Positions 27,871-36,819 of a DNA stretch of 52,318 nt are shown here, one piece after another. The position numbers and the translations under genes were made by a program. The stretch spans positions 4,366 to 56,683 of the forward strand of contig CAJTOT010000002.1 in NCBI GenBank assembly GCA_910577935.1, written 5' to 3'. Every line of letters starts with the position of its first letter. Positions within the stretch are counted from its first letter, which is position 1. The notes beneath the pieces were generated by a model. It was not told the DNA's origin. It ran no database searches and saw only the letters and a list, made by a program, of their open reading frames with translations. Source of the DNA: an uncultured Hungatella sp. (lineage in GTDB: Bacteria > Bacillota > Clostridia > Lachnospirales > Lachnospiraceae).

Positions 27871-27917
27871 AAAAGCGCTGTCCTGCGGAAAAATGTCCCC
27901 GGACGGCGCTTTTTTTG
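27871..27917 (+). terminator. Rho-independent terminator of the TRAP operon
   Basis: AAAAGCGCTGTCC (27871-27883) pairs with GGACGGCGCTTTT (27901-27913) with one wobble, and the T-run continues to 27916. Confidence 0.88.
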
Positions 27918-28074
27918 CGGATCCGGGGTCTCCGGGCCTGATTCTTTAACATAAGAGTCCGCGGCAAGGGGCATCTGAACTGTTGCGAAGTTTCCATGAA
28001 TTTTGTGTTTACAAAAAGCTCATCCGGGGGAAAATAAAGCCTGATTATTGACAATGAACGAGGTGAGAGGGCAG

Positions 28075-31000
28075 ATGAAAACAGGCAGAAAGAGAGCGCT
28101 TAAGATAGCTGGGAGAATCGCGGTATGGCTGCTGGTCCTGTGTATTGCGGCGGCCGCCGCCGCAGCGGGAGCGGGGCTGGTGTGGGTCAGGAGGATCGCT
28201 TCCCAGGCTCCGGATATCCGTGTCCTGAGCTTTCGCCCCCAGGGATTTGCCACCGCTGTCTATGACAGGGATGGCAATCTGGCGGAGCGTCTGGTGATGG
28301 AGGGAGCCAACAGGGAGGAGGCCTCCTACGAGGAGATACCGGAGAACCTTAAAAACGCGTTTATCGCCATCGAGGATGAGAGGTTCTGGGAGAACAGCGG
28401 CATCGATCTAAGGTCCATACTCCGGGCGGCAAAGGGGGTGCTCACCGGTGACTCCTCGGCAGGAGGAGGAAGCACCATCACTCAGCAGCTCATTAAAAAT
28501 TCGGTGTTTGGCGGGGGGCAGGAGAAGACGTTCCGCGAGAAGCTGGAGCGGAAGATCCAGGAACAGTATCTGGCCGTGGAGCTGACCAGGATATCGGACA
28601 AGGAGACCATCCTGACAAATTATCTGAACACCATAAACTTAGGGGCAAACACCCTGGGGGTCAAGGTGGCGGCGAGAAGGTACTTTGACAAGGAGCTGGG
28701 AGAACTGACTCTGTCTGAGTGCGCCGTTCTGGCAGGCATTACCCAGAACCCTTCCAGGCTGAACCCGCTGACGGGAGCCGAGGAAAATGCTGCCCGGAGG
28801 AGACGGATTCTGGATAAGATGGAGGAGCAGGGGATGATCTCCGCCGAGGAGAAGGAGGAGGCCCTTTCCGACCCTGTGTATGACCGGATCAAGAACGTGG
28901 ACACGGCAGCCAGGGCGGAGGCTACCCCCTACAGCTATTTTACTGACCAGGTTATCAGCCAGGTGACGGACGCCCTGACAGAGAAGCTGGGATATTCCAG
29001 GGAGCTGGCGAAAAAGTTGATCTACTCCGGCGGCCTGTCCATCTACACCACCCAGGACCCGGCCATGCAGGAGATCGTGGACCAGGAGGTGAACAACCCG
29101 GAAAATTACGGAAGGACCATGTGGTCTGCGGATTACAGGCTGACGGTGGGGCATCCGGACGGCAGCGCGGCCAATTATTCCGAGAAGGACATGCAGGCGT
29201 TCTTCCAGGCAGAGACCGGGGCTTACACGGAACTGTACCAGACCCAGGAGGCCCTCAGGGCTGACGTGGACATGTTCAGGGAACATATCCTGGGAGAGGG
29301 GGGCGAGGCGGAGGCGGAAAAACTGATCATGGTGGCCCAGCCCCAGGTGTCATTTGTCCTCATGGACCAGTTCACGGGGCAGGTCCTGGCTGTCAGCGGA
29401 GGCCGGGGAGAGAAGCTTGCCAGCCGGACGCTGAACCGGGCGACGGACTCCCTCAGACAGCCGGGGTCTGTCTTTAAGGTGCTGACCGCCTTTGCGCCGG
29501 CGCTGGACGGGAAAAACGCCACTCTTGCCACAGTCTACTATGACGGGCCTTATTCCGTGGGGGCGAAGAGCTTCCGCAACTGGTACGGGCGGTTTTACGG
29601 CTACTGCAGCGTGAGAGAGGCCATTATGTACTCCATGAATATTGTGGCGGTCCGCTGCATGATGGAGACCGTGTCCCCCCAGCTGGGGGTGTGGTATGCC
29701 AGGAACCTGGGGATATCCACTTTGTCAGAAAATGATTATAACCCATCCACCGCCCTGGGGGGAATCACGGACGGGGTGTCCAACTTAGAACTGACGGCAG
29801 CCTTCGGCGCCATAGGCGCCCAGGGAGTATACACAGAGCCATCGTTTTTTACAAAGGTGCTGGACCATGACGGCAACGTGCTTCTGGAAAACCAGCCGGA
29901 GAGCTATCAGGCATTGAGGCCGGAGACAGCGTTTCTCCTCACCGATGCCATGGCAGACTCCATGAAGGGCCAGAGCAAATTCGCTGTTACCACCATAAGT
30001 CCCACAGGCAGGCGGGCCGCCCTGGCCTCCATGGCTGCCGCGGGAAAAAGCGGAACCACCACAGACAGCCGGGATCTGTGGTTTGTCGGCTTCACGCCCT
30101 GCTATACCGCGGGAATCTGGAGCGGCAATGACGACAATCAGCCCATAGAGGGAACCACGTCTTATCACAAAGATATATGGAAAAAGATTATGGACCGGGT
30201 TCACGAGGGGCTGGAGAACAAAGAATTTCCTGTTCCCGCCTCGGTGAGCAGGTCCTATGTGTGCCGGAAGTCCGGAAAACTGGCGGTCTGGGGAGTCTGC
30301 GACGCGGACCCCAGGGGAAATGCTATATACAGCGAGTATTTTGCGGAAGACACATCCCCTAAAGTCTACTGCGATGTCCATGTGAAAATCCCTGTGTGCC
30401 TGGAATCCGGCCAGGCGGCCGCAGAGGGGTGCCCGGAGACGGAGGAAAAGGTATTTCTGGTTCTGCCGGAGGGCGGTGGGGAGACGGAGGATTCCAGATA
30501 CGCGGTTCCCGGCATCTGTCCCATCCATGGAGCCCCCCTGGGGGAGACATGGGAATTTTCGGAGGAAGAAGAACCGGAATCAGAGGAAGACTGGGAACTG
30601 TGGGAAGATTGGACCGGGGCGTGGGACTGGGAGAACGGATGGGAGGGAGGCGGTTCCGGAGCCATGGAGAGCATCCAGGATAATCAGAATCAGATTAGGC
30701 CGCCGTGGGAAGAGACTTCTCCATCTCGCCCCTCCGGCCTCCCTCCGACCCAGAACACCCAGGAAACCGACGCCCCGGAGGAGAGCCGCCCGTCCCAGGG
30801 AGGCGGAGCAGCCGTAGAGAGCCGCCCGTCCCAGGGAGACGAGGCAGCCGTAGAAAACCGCCCGTCCCAGGGAGGAGGGGCAGCCGTAGAGAGCCGCCCG
30901 TCCCAGGGAGACGGGGCAGCCGTAGAAAACCGCCCGTCCCAGGGAGGAGGGGCGGCCGTAGAGAGCCGCCCGTCCCAGGGAGGCGGAGGCGTCATAGAGA

Positions 31001-31089
31001 GCCGTCCCTCTCAGGGGGGCGATTCTGCCGTAGAGAGCGGTCCGCCTCAGGAGACCGGTTCTTTCTGGGACTGGTGGCTGCTTCCTTAG
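28075..31089 (+). CDS. Class A penicillin-binding protein (bifunctional glycosyltransferase/transpeptidase)
   Basis: This enzyme builds and cross-links peptidoglycan outside the membrane. It has about 1004 residues. Residues 17-40 form a single membrane anchor. The GT51 domain shows IAIEDERFW with the catalytic Glu100 and GGGSTITQQLIKN. The transpeptidase domain has Ser465-Val-Phe-Lys468, Ser520-Met-Asn522 and Lys658-Ser-Gly660, the last being KSG in place of the usual KTG. After the catalytic part comes a long acidic and Pro/Ser/Gly tail ending in seven 12-residue repeats. I prefer ATG 28075, as ATG 28054 has no ribosome site. The next gene encodes a secreted wall-associated protein. Confidence 0.93.
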   Translation: MKTGRKRALKIAGRIAVWLLVLCIAAAAAAAGAGLVWVRRIASQAPDIRVLSFRPQGFATAVYDRDGNLAERLVMEGANREEASYEEIPENLKNAFIAIEDERFWENSGIDLRSILRAAKGVLTGDSSAGGGSTITQQLIKNSVFGGGQEKTFREKLERKIQEQYLAVELTRISDKETILTNYLNTINLGANTLGVKVAARRYFDKELGELTLSECAVLAGITQNPSRLNPLTGAEENAARRRRILDKMEEQGMISAEEKEEALSDPVYDRIKNVDTAARAEATPYSYFTDQVISQVTDALTEKLGYSRELAKKLIYSGGLSIYTTQDPAMQEIVDQEVNNPENYGRTMWSADYRLTVGHPDGSAANYSEKDMQAFFQAETGAYTELYQTQEALRADVDMFREHILGEGGEAEAEKLIMVAQPQVSFVLMDQFTGQVLAVSGGRGEKLASRTLNRATDSLRQPGSVFKVLTAFAPALDGKNATLATVYYDGPYSVGAKSFRNWYGRFYGYCSVREAIMYSMNIVAVRCMMETVSPQLGVWYARNLGISTLSENDYNPSTALGGITDGVSNLELTAAFGAIGAQGVYTEPSFFTKVLDHDGNVLLENQPESYQALRPETAFLLTDAMADSMKGQSKFAVTTISPTGRRAALASMAAAGKSGTTTDSRDLWFVGFTPCYTAGIWSGNDDNQPIEGTTSYHKDIWKKIMDRVHEGLENKEFPVPASVSRSYVCRKSGKLAVWGVCDADPRGNAIYSEYFAEDTSPKVYCDVHVKIPVCLESGQAAAEGCPETEEKVFLVLPEGGGETEDSRYAVPGICPIHGAPLGETWEFSEEEEPESEEDWELWEDWTGAWDWENGWEGGGSGAMESIQDNQNQIRPPWEETSPSRPSGLPPTQNTQETDAPEESRPSQGGGAAVESRPSQGDEAAVENRPSQGGGAAVESRPSQGDGAAVENRPSQGGGAAVESRPSQGGGGVIESRPSQGGDSAVESGPPQETGSFWDWWLLP
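30781..31032 (+). repeat. Seven 36-bp tandem repeats in the PBP tail
   Basis: Units starting at 30781, 30817, 30853, 30889, 30925, 30961 and 30997 each encode a 12-residue block such as ESRPSQGGGAAV. A degenerate eighth begins at 31033. The middle units alternate between ESRPSQGGG/GD and ENRPSQGGG types, which points to recent duplication of two-unit blocks. The unit length is a multiple of three, so copy-number change keeps the frame. Confidence 0.92.
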
Positions 31090-31131
31090 AGAAAGGCAGT
31101 GGCGGAATTTTTGGGGGTTTCACGGGGAGGG

Positions 31132-31191
31132 GAAACCGGCATGAATGCCGGGCATCAAGTTTGCTTGTAAGCCCATATTCATGCCGGTTTC
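31132..31191. terminator. Long hairpin after the PBP gene
   Basis: GAAACCGGCATGAAT (31132-31146) pairs perfectly with 31177-31191. GGGC (31150-31153) with GCCC (31171-31174) and CAAG (31156-31159) with CTTG (31164-31167) nest inside it. There is little U-run. The rest of the 31090-31364 gap holds no gene, only a TGAACAGTAA motif at 31251-31260. Confidence 0.55.
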
Positions 31192-31364
31192 TGCATTGGG
31201 CGAAGGCCTGGGCTTTTGGCCGGCGCGGCCGGTCAAGAAGATGCTCCCCGTGAACAGTAATGAATTGTAAGAAATAATTCACAATAACAACCGGAAATAT
31301 TCACCTTTTCGCTGTGAGAACATGATAAAATAGCAGCAAGATGTTCAGGCAAGGAGGGATGACT

Positions 31365-32423
31365 ATGTTTGGGAAAAAGAAATGGGCGGCGGTTATCTTG
31401 GCGGTGGCGCTTGCGGCAGGTTTTACATATCCGGTGCGGGCAGAGGGTGAAGCGGAAACCCAGGTGGACAATGTGGCTTTGAAGATCAAGTCGGATATCA
31501 GGCCGGGGAGCGACCAGGGAAAGGTGGAGGTCGCCACCAGCAATGTCCGCTATCATGTGGAGGATTCCTACATAACCAATGAGCCGGAAAGGCAGTGGGA
31601 AGAGAGCAGCAGGCCTCGGGTCAGAATCACTCTGGAGGCGGAAGAGGGATACGGATTCAAGCCCGGATTTTCAAAAAGCGATGTGTCTTTAAGCGGGACG
31701 GAGGCCACGGTTTTTTCTGTCAGCAGAAACAGCGAGACAAAACTTGTGATCATCATCACCATCACTTCTGTGAGCAAGGATAAGGAAGGATATGATCTGG
31801 AGGTCTACGACCTTCAGTGGGACAAGGAGCGGGGCTGCGGCCTCTGGGGACCTGGTTCCGACGCGAAAAAGTATGAAGTGAAGCTGTACCACGGGGACAG
31901 TCTTCTCAACGATTCCACGTGGAACACCAGTGCGGCCAGTTTTAACTTTTCTCACTATATCACTGAGGAGGGGCCTTACACCTTCCAGGTGCGGGGAGTC
32001 TACAATTCATCGTACAAGGGGGAGTGGGCGGTGTCCCAGGTCTGGGAAGTGGACGGGGAGACGCTGGAGACCGTCAAGGCGCTGGCTGTTCGCGCCGGAG
32101 ATGACCAGGGCGGCGATGCTGTATCCGACCCTTCTGATCTGTCCCCCCAGGGGCCGGCCGGAAGCCTGGGGGCGTGGCTGCACGACGGCACCGGCTGGTG
32201 GTACTGCAACGCGGACAAGAGTTATACCACCAATGACTGGCAGGAGATTAACGGCAAGTACTATTTTTTTGATGAACACGGGTACATGACCGTCGGGTGG
32301 ATTTTCTGGAATAATGTATACTATTACTGCGGTCTGGACGGCAGCCTGCTGACAGATGCCTGGACGCCGGAGGGATACTATGTGGACGGCAACGGGGCGT
32401 GGGTGGAAGGCCTGGAGCGGTAA
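31365..32423 (+). CDS. Secreted protein with C-terminal cell-wall-binding (choline-binding-like) repeats
   Basis: This protein has 352 residues. A signal peptide (FGKKKWAAVILAVALAAGF) ends near residue 29. The middle, about residues 30-240, is beta-rich with two possible Ig-like parts and is not a domain I can name. After a short linker the C-terminus carries aromatic glycine repeats: GWWYCNADKSYTTNDWQ, INGKYYFFDEHGYMTVGW, VYYYCGLDGSLLTDAW and GYYVDGNGAW. These match the cell-wall-binding repeat type of Clostridia. ATG 31365 lies seven bases after AGGAGG. It follows the penicillin-binding protein and probably sits on the wall surface. Its function is unknown. Confidence 0.8.
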   Translation: MFGKKKWAAVILAVALAAGFTYPVRAEGEAETQVDNVALKIKSDIRPGSDQGKVEVATSNVRYHVEDSYITNEPERQWEESSRPRVRITLEAEEGYGFKPGFSKSDVSLSGTEATVFSVSRNSETKLVIIITITSVSKDKEGYDLEVYDLQWDKERGCGLWGPGSDAKKYEVKLYHGDSLLNDSTWNTSAASFNFSHYITEEGPYTFQVRGVYNSSYKGEWAVSQVWEVDGETLETVKALAVRAGDDQGGDAVSDPSDLSPQGPAGSLGAWLHDGTGWWYCNADKSYTTNDWQEINGKYYFFDEHGYMTVGWIFWNNVYYYCGLDGSLLTDAWTPEGYYVDGNGAWVEGLER

Positions 32424-32486
32424 CCTGGCCGGGCCTGTCTGCGCTTTTGGTCTGGGCTGCTGCGGGCTGGCTGCCTGTGATTAACC

Positions 32487-32624
32487 GCTGGTTACTGTTC
32501 ACATGCGTTCACAGCAACCAGCAAAAATCCATGAAAATCGCCTGGGGCGATGGGATTTTTGCCCGCCTGCCCAGGTTATCATACGGTCAGCGCAGCCAGT
32601 GCGCAGACCCTGCCTGAACAGTAA
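32487..32624. other. Structured intergenic element with nested inverted repeats
   Basis: The 347-base gap 32424-32770 holds no gene. Inside it, TTACTGTTCA (32492-32501) and TGAACAGTAA (32615-32624) are reverse complements. Between them GCAAAAATCC (32521-32530) pairs with GGATTTTTGC (32553-32562) around an inner ATCGCC/GGCGAT stem (32537-32542, 32546-32551). A competing pair is GCTGGTT (32487-32493) with AACCAGC (32516-32522), and another is CCTGGG (32541-32546) with CCCAGG (32570-32575). A non-coding RNA, an attenuator or a small repeated element are all possible. Confidence 0.5.
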
Positions 32625-32770
32625 CAACCGCTTTGCTGATTATATGTCCATTGTCTCCGGCGTCTTTACGGACAGCGGATTTTGTGTTATAGTTAGGGAT
32701 AGATTTTTGCCCCCGGGAGACAGGGGATGGAAGTACTTATTATAGAAAGAAAAGGGGATAAAGGCAGAGT

Positions 32771-33610
32771 ATGGCAGTAGATTATCGATTAGTTATAAAA
32801 GAACTACAGGGGTTGGAGAATTTCTATGTCTTTTTTGCGCAGACCACCAGGATGCCCTATGTGGAATGCGATCAGGAGACATTTGACGATCAGGTGTATC
32901 TGTTTAAAGAAGAAGAGGAAGCGAAAAAATGGGCGGAAGAGTATAAGGAAAAGCAGATTCCTCTTACCACGGTGAAGGTTGGGAAGGAGCAGATGCTGAT
33001 GTTCTATACCAGCCTGTATCTGGTGGGAGTCAACCGCCTGGTATTCCGCAACGGGGCGGGGGCCGCCTATCTTCCTATTGAACAGGTGGTCACCATGAAG
33101 AAGCCGGAGGGGACGGACAGCGGGCTCCCGAAAGAGAACGCCACGCTCCAGCTGACCATGATCTATTTTCTCCAGGAGCTGAGGCGGCCGGGACAGAAGG
33201 CAGACGACATGGAGCGGAGGAAAAAACTCCAGGAGATGGAGCAGGAGATGATCATGAACCTTATACGCTCCAAGTACATTATGGCTGTGGACATCTCCAA
33301 GGTGGAGGGGGATTTTGACCCGAAAAAACCGGGACAGAATATCCAGATTCCCTACCTGAAGAACCAGCAGGGGGAGATCATGCAGCCCCTGTTCTCCGAC
33401 ATGTGGGAGTTCCAGAAGTTCAGCAAAAATTATGCCTCCAAGCTGCGTCTGGGAACCGTGCCTTTTAAAGGGCTCCTCTCGTCCCTGATTAAAGAGGCCA
33501 GAGGCTATGTGCTGAACCCGGCAGGGGTGAATCTGGCCATTCTGCGGGAGAAGCTGGAGGTGATGACAAAGCAGGCGGAGGCTCTGGAGGCCGAGGCAGA
33601 AGAGGAATAG
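32771..33610 (+). CDS. SseB-family N-terminal domain protein
   Basis: This is a 279-residue cytosolic protein. The N-terminal half (residues about 15-115) reads like the SseB domain, with FYVFFAQTTRMPYVEC, VYLFKEEEEAKKWAEEY and the VNRLVFRNGAGAAYLPIEQ strand-turn. A charged helix near residues 150-175 (KADDMERRKKLQEMEQEMI) follows. The C-terminal part ends AGVNLAILREKLEVM. SseB was named from serine sensitivity in E. coli, but the biochemical role is not known. ATG 32771 follows GGGGATAAAGG. The stop is nine bases before the recQ start, yet base composition changes sharply there. Confidence 0.65.
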   Translation: MAVDYRLVIKELQGLENFYVFFAQTTRMPYVECDQETFDDQVYLFKEEEEAKKWAEEYKEKQIPLTTVKVGKEQMLMFYTSLYLVGVNRLVFRNGAGAAYLPIEQVVTMKKPEGTDSGLPKENATLQLTMIYFLQELRRPGQKADDMERRKKLQEMEQEMIMNLIRSKYIMAVDISKVEGDFDPKKPGQNIQIPYLKNQQGEIMQPLFSDMWEFQKFSKNYASKLRLGTVPFKGLLSSLIKEARGYVLNPAGVNLAILREKLEVMTKQAEALEAEAEEE

Positions 33611-33619
33611 AAAGCTGCG

Positions 33620-35482
33620 GTGGATAAATACGAGGTTTTAAAGAAATATTTTGGATATGACACATTCAGAAATGCCCAGGAGGCATTGATTGATAATATA
33701 CTGGAAGGAAAAGATACGTTGGGCATCATGCCGACCGGGGCTGGTAAATCTCTGTGTTATCAGATACCGGCCTTATTGATGGATGGGATTACGCTGGTAA
33801 TTTCTCCGTTGATTTCCCTGATGAAAGACCAGGTGGGGAGCCTAAACCAGGCTGGAATACACGCTGCTTTTCTAAACAGCTCCTTAACGGTAAACCAATA
33901 TTATAAAGCCCTGGGGTTTGCAAAACAGGGACGCTATCCTATTATCTATGTGGCGCCGGAGCGATTGGTGACAGAAGAATTTTTAGATTTTGCCTTAAAC
34001 AGCAATATTGTCATGGTTGCAGTAGATGAGGCCCATTGCGTATCTCAGTGGGGACAGGATTTCCGGCCGAGCTATTTGAAAATTGTTGAGTTTATTGAGA
34101 GACTGCCGAAACGCCCTATTGTAAGCGCATTTACTGCCACAGCAACCAAGGAAGTCAGAGATGACATTATAGACATATTGCAGCTGCAGAGTCCTATGGT
34201 GATTACTACAGGATTTGACAGAAATAATCTGTATTTCGGCGTCATGACAGTAAAAGACAGATACAGCGCAATCAGAAATTATCTGGAAACACATAAAAGC
34301 GACAGCGGCATTATTTATTGTTTGACACGCAGGCAGGTAGAAGAAATATGCGGGCAGTTGATCAAAGATGGCTTTCCGGCCACAAGATACCATGCCGGCC
34401 TGAGTGATGAAGAAAGAAGAAGAAATCAGGATGACTTTATCTATGACAGGATACCCATCATTGTCAGCACGTCAGCATTTGGCATGGGAATCGATAAGAG
34501 TAATGTCAGGTTTGTGCTCCACTATGGTATGCCAAAGAACATAGAGTCTTATTATCAGGAGGCAGGAAGGGCAGGACGTGACGGGGAGCCGGCAGAGTGT
34601 ATTCTGTATTACAGCAGCAGAGATGTCATCACAAACCAGTTATTTATTGATAATAACCAGGATAATCTCGAGTTGGACGAAGTGACAAGGGCAATAGTAA
34701 AAGAGCGTGACAGGGAACGGCTGAAGAAGATGACATTCTATTGCTTTACTAATGAGTGTCTCAGGGACTATATCTTAAAGTATTTTGGGGAGTACGGAAG
34801 TAATTATTGCGGAAATTGTTCTAATTGCATGACACAGTTTGAGCAGGTGGATGTGACGGAGATCTCCAGGGCTTTGGTTGGCTGTGTGGAAAGCAGCAGG
34901 CAGAGATATGGGACAACAGTGATTATCGATACAGTACATGGAGCCAATACGGCTAAGATCAAAAACTACAGAATGAATGAAAATCCCTACTATGCTGTTT
35001 TGAGCAAAGTTCCTGCATACAGAATCAGGCAGGTATTGAATTATTTGCAGTTAAAGGAGTATCTGACTGTCACCAATGATGATTATGCTGTCGTCAAGCT
35101 GGCAGTAAAATCCAAAGAAATTATCGAGGATAATCAGCAAATCGTGATGAAATTGGCAAAAGAAGCTGACAGGCCGGCAAAGGAAGCCCGATCCAGGAGT
35201 AAGAAGAACAGGGCAGATATATTGGGAAAAGAGCAGTTTACAGAGAAAGAAGAGACCTTATTTGAAAAACTGCGCGCTCTCAGAGCGGAAATTGCAAGAG
35301 AAGAAAAAGTGCCTCCGTATATTGTATTTTCAGATAAGACATTAACACATATGTGCATAGTAAAGCCAAAGATGAAGGGGGATATGCTGAAGGTATCAGG
35401 TGTGGGAGAATTTAAGTTTGAGAAGTATGGTGAAAGATTTTTGAGCTGTATAGAAAAATTTGAAAGCAATTCCATATCTTAA
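33620..35482 (+). CDS. recQ: ATP-dependent DNA helicase RecQ
   Basis: RecQ unwinds DNA 3' to 5' during recombination repair. The protein has 620 residues. The helicase core has Walker A MPTGAGKSLCYQ, the DEAHCVSQWGQDFRP box with the RecQ aromatic loop, SAFTATATKEVRDD, and motif VI QEAGRAGRDG. The zinc site is Cys380, Cys397, Cys400 and Cys403, the same numbering as E. coli RecQ. A winged-helix part follows, and a C-terminal HRDC-like region spans about residues 535-610. The start is GTG 33620, with a poor ribosome site. Sampled GC is near 43 percent, against about 58 percent in genes either side, with ATA, AGA and TTA codons common. This suggests acquisition from another genome. Confidence 0.95.
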   Translation: MDKYEVLKKYFGYDTFRNAQEALIDNILEGKDTLGIMPTGAGKSLCYQIPALLMDGITLVISPLISLMKDQVGSLNQAGIHAAFLNSSLTVNQYYKALGFAKQGRYPIIYVAPERLVTEEFLDFALNSNIVMVAVDEAHCVSQWGQDFRPSYLKIVEFIERLPKRPIVSAFTATATKEVRDDIIDILQLQSPMVITTGFDRNNLYFGVMTVKDRYSAIRNYLETHKSDSGIIYCLTRRQVEEICGQLIKDGFPATRYHAGLSDEERRRNQDDFIYDRIPIIVSTSAFGMGIDKSNVRFVLHYGMPKNIESYYQEAGRAGRDGEPAECILYYSSRDVITNQLFIDNNQDNLELDEVTRAIVKERDRERLKKMTFYCFTNECLRDYILKYFGEYGSNYCGNCSNCMTQFEQVDVTEISRALVGCVESSRQRYGTTVIIDTVHGANTAKIKNYRMNENPYYAVLSKVPAYRIRQVLNYLQLKEYLTVTNDDYAVVKLAVKSKEIIEDNQQIVMKLAKEADRPAKEARSRSKKNRADILGKEQFTEKEETLFEKLRALRAEIAREEKVPPYIVFSDKTLTHMCIVKPKMKGDMLKVSGVGEFKFEKYGERFLSCIEKFESNSIS

Positions 35483-35646
35483 AGGCGGATGCGGCGGAGT
35501 CCGCCAGGACTCTTTTAGAACGGAGAGAAACCAGCAGGCAGTGATATAAAGCCGCGGTGAACATGGACACGGTCCGCGTCAGGAACAAGATGGTGACCGT
35601 GTCCGGCGGCGGGAGTTTGAGCTTGGAAGATCCGGTCAGAGTTTTC

Positions 35647-36549
35647 TCATGGCCGCAGAGGAGGCAGCAGGTGAGGCGGAAGGGAAGCGCCGGATACCTG
35701 AATGACGGCCGCCGCCACCTGGTTGGCGTAGGATACGGCCTGGGCCAGGGGAATGTCCATGGTCAGGCATGCCAGGATGGTTCCCACGTGGGAGTCTCCC
35801 GCGCCGATGGTGTCCACAATATCCGTGACAGGCGAGGCAGCCGTGTTATAGGCAGTCCCGTCTTTTTCTATACAGTAAGCGCCTTCTGCCCCAAGAGTGA
35901 CGATCACCGTGTTGGCGGTCTGGGCATGGAGCCGCGCCGCCGCCTCCCTGTAGTCCGGGGCGCCGGTGAGTTCCAGGGCCTCTTGTTCATTGACATGGAG
36001 CATGGGTCTCAGGGCCATGATACGGGAAGCCTTCTCGCTGGAGACACGGCAGCCTCTGGGGCCGGGGGCGTAGCAGACCTTGAGCCGTGGATGTTTCTCC
36101 AGCCAGGAGATTAAATTGACGCCTGTGGATTCCTCCACCTCCAGACCGCATATGTATACCAGGTCAAAGTCCCCAGGGTCATATGGCTCCATCCACTCTT
36201 CCTGAAAGGTGTATTCCACGCCGTGGCAGGACAGAAACGTGCGTTCGCCGGACGCCTCCACCAGGCAGTAGCAGCAGCCGTTGTCCCTGTCGGGGATGCG
36301 GACCGCCACCGGAACATGGGCGGCAGTCAGCCGGTCTGCCACATAATTGCCGTACATCCCCGTTCCCACAGGGCTTATGAAAGTGTGGGGAGCCCCCAGA
36401 AGTCCCATAATAGAGGCCACGTTGTAGGCGCAGCCCCCCAGGGCCATAGTCTGGGAGGTGGGGTGCAGATCCTCCTCGGTGACAGGGAGATGGTCTAAGT
36501 GAATGATAACGTCCACACAGGTGGAACCGATGATGAGAGCTGGTTTCAT
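35647..36549 (-). CDS. PfkB-family carbohydrate or nucleoside kinase
   Basis: This 300-residue ribokinase-fold kinase has the N-terminal MKPALIIGSTCVDVIIHLDHLP, the GGCAYNVASIMGLLGA substrate loop, and the C-terminal catalytic IVDTIGAGDSHVGTILA with the base Asp in GAGDS. ATG 36549 lies behind AAAGGAGAT on the minus strand. It is a lone gene between recQ and rarA, convergent with recQ and divergent from rarA. Similar proteins act on ribose, fructose, adenosine or pseudouridine. No neighbour indicates the substrate. Confidence 0.87.
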   Translation of the reverse strand: MKPALIIGSTCVDVIIHLDHLPVTEEDLHPTSQTMALGGCAYNVASIMGLLGAPHTFISPVGTGMYGNYVADRLTAAHVPVAVRIPDRDNGCCYCLVEASGERTFLSCHGVEYTFQEEWMEPYDPGDFDLVYICGLEVEESTGVNLISWLEKHPRLKVCYAPGPRGCRVSSEKASRIMALRPMLHVNEQEALELTGAPDYREAAARLHAQTANTVIVTLGAEGAYCIEKDGTAYNTAASPVTDIVDTIGAGDSHVGTILACLTMDIPLAQAVSYANQVAAAVIQVSGASLPPHLLPPLRP

Positions 36550-36819
36550 GGTTGCAGAAAATCTCCTTTCAGGTGTGTGTATTCATTATTCTTCTGAGTC
36601 AATGTTCATTTCAAGCCGGTAATATATATCCATATCACGTATTATTTTCTGACAAGGAAAGCATATCATAAGCCGTCTTTTTTTACAATATGTTCAAGGA
36701 AGCCTATACGTTGTATACTGGTATTCACAAGGCCTGTGAGCGGTAAGCAGCAGTTCAGGGGCTTGAACTGTTACAGCGGTAACGGGGGAGAAAATGATGA
36801 AAAGGGAGGATTGTACACT

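Noticed and set aside
30781..31032. Regularly spaced repeats as a possible CRISPR array
   Set aside because: Units are contiguous without unique spacers, are multiples of three bases and are in frame with the penicillin-binding protein.
31090..31364. A riboswitch or transfer RNA in the gap after the PBP gene
   Set aside because: The hairpin there is a plain long stem. I found no cloverleaf or known riboswitch core.
35483..35646. An attachment site or integrase remnant beside the low-GC recQ
   Set aside because: No direct repeats could be matched between the two sides of recQ, and no integrase or transposase fragment is present.
36764..36773. Another copy of the TGAACAGTAA motif before rarA
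   Set aside because: The sequence there is TGAACTGTTA, which does not match the motif or its reverse complement well enough.
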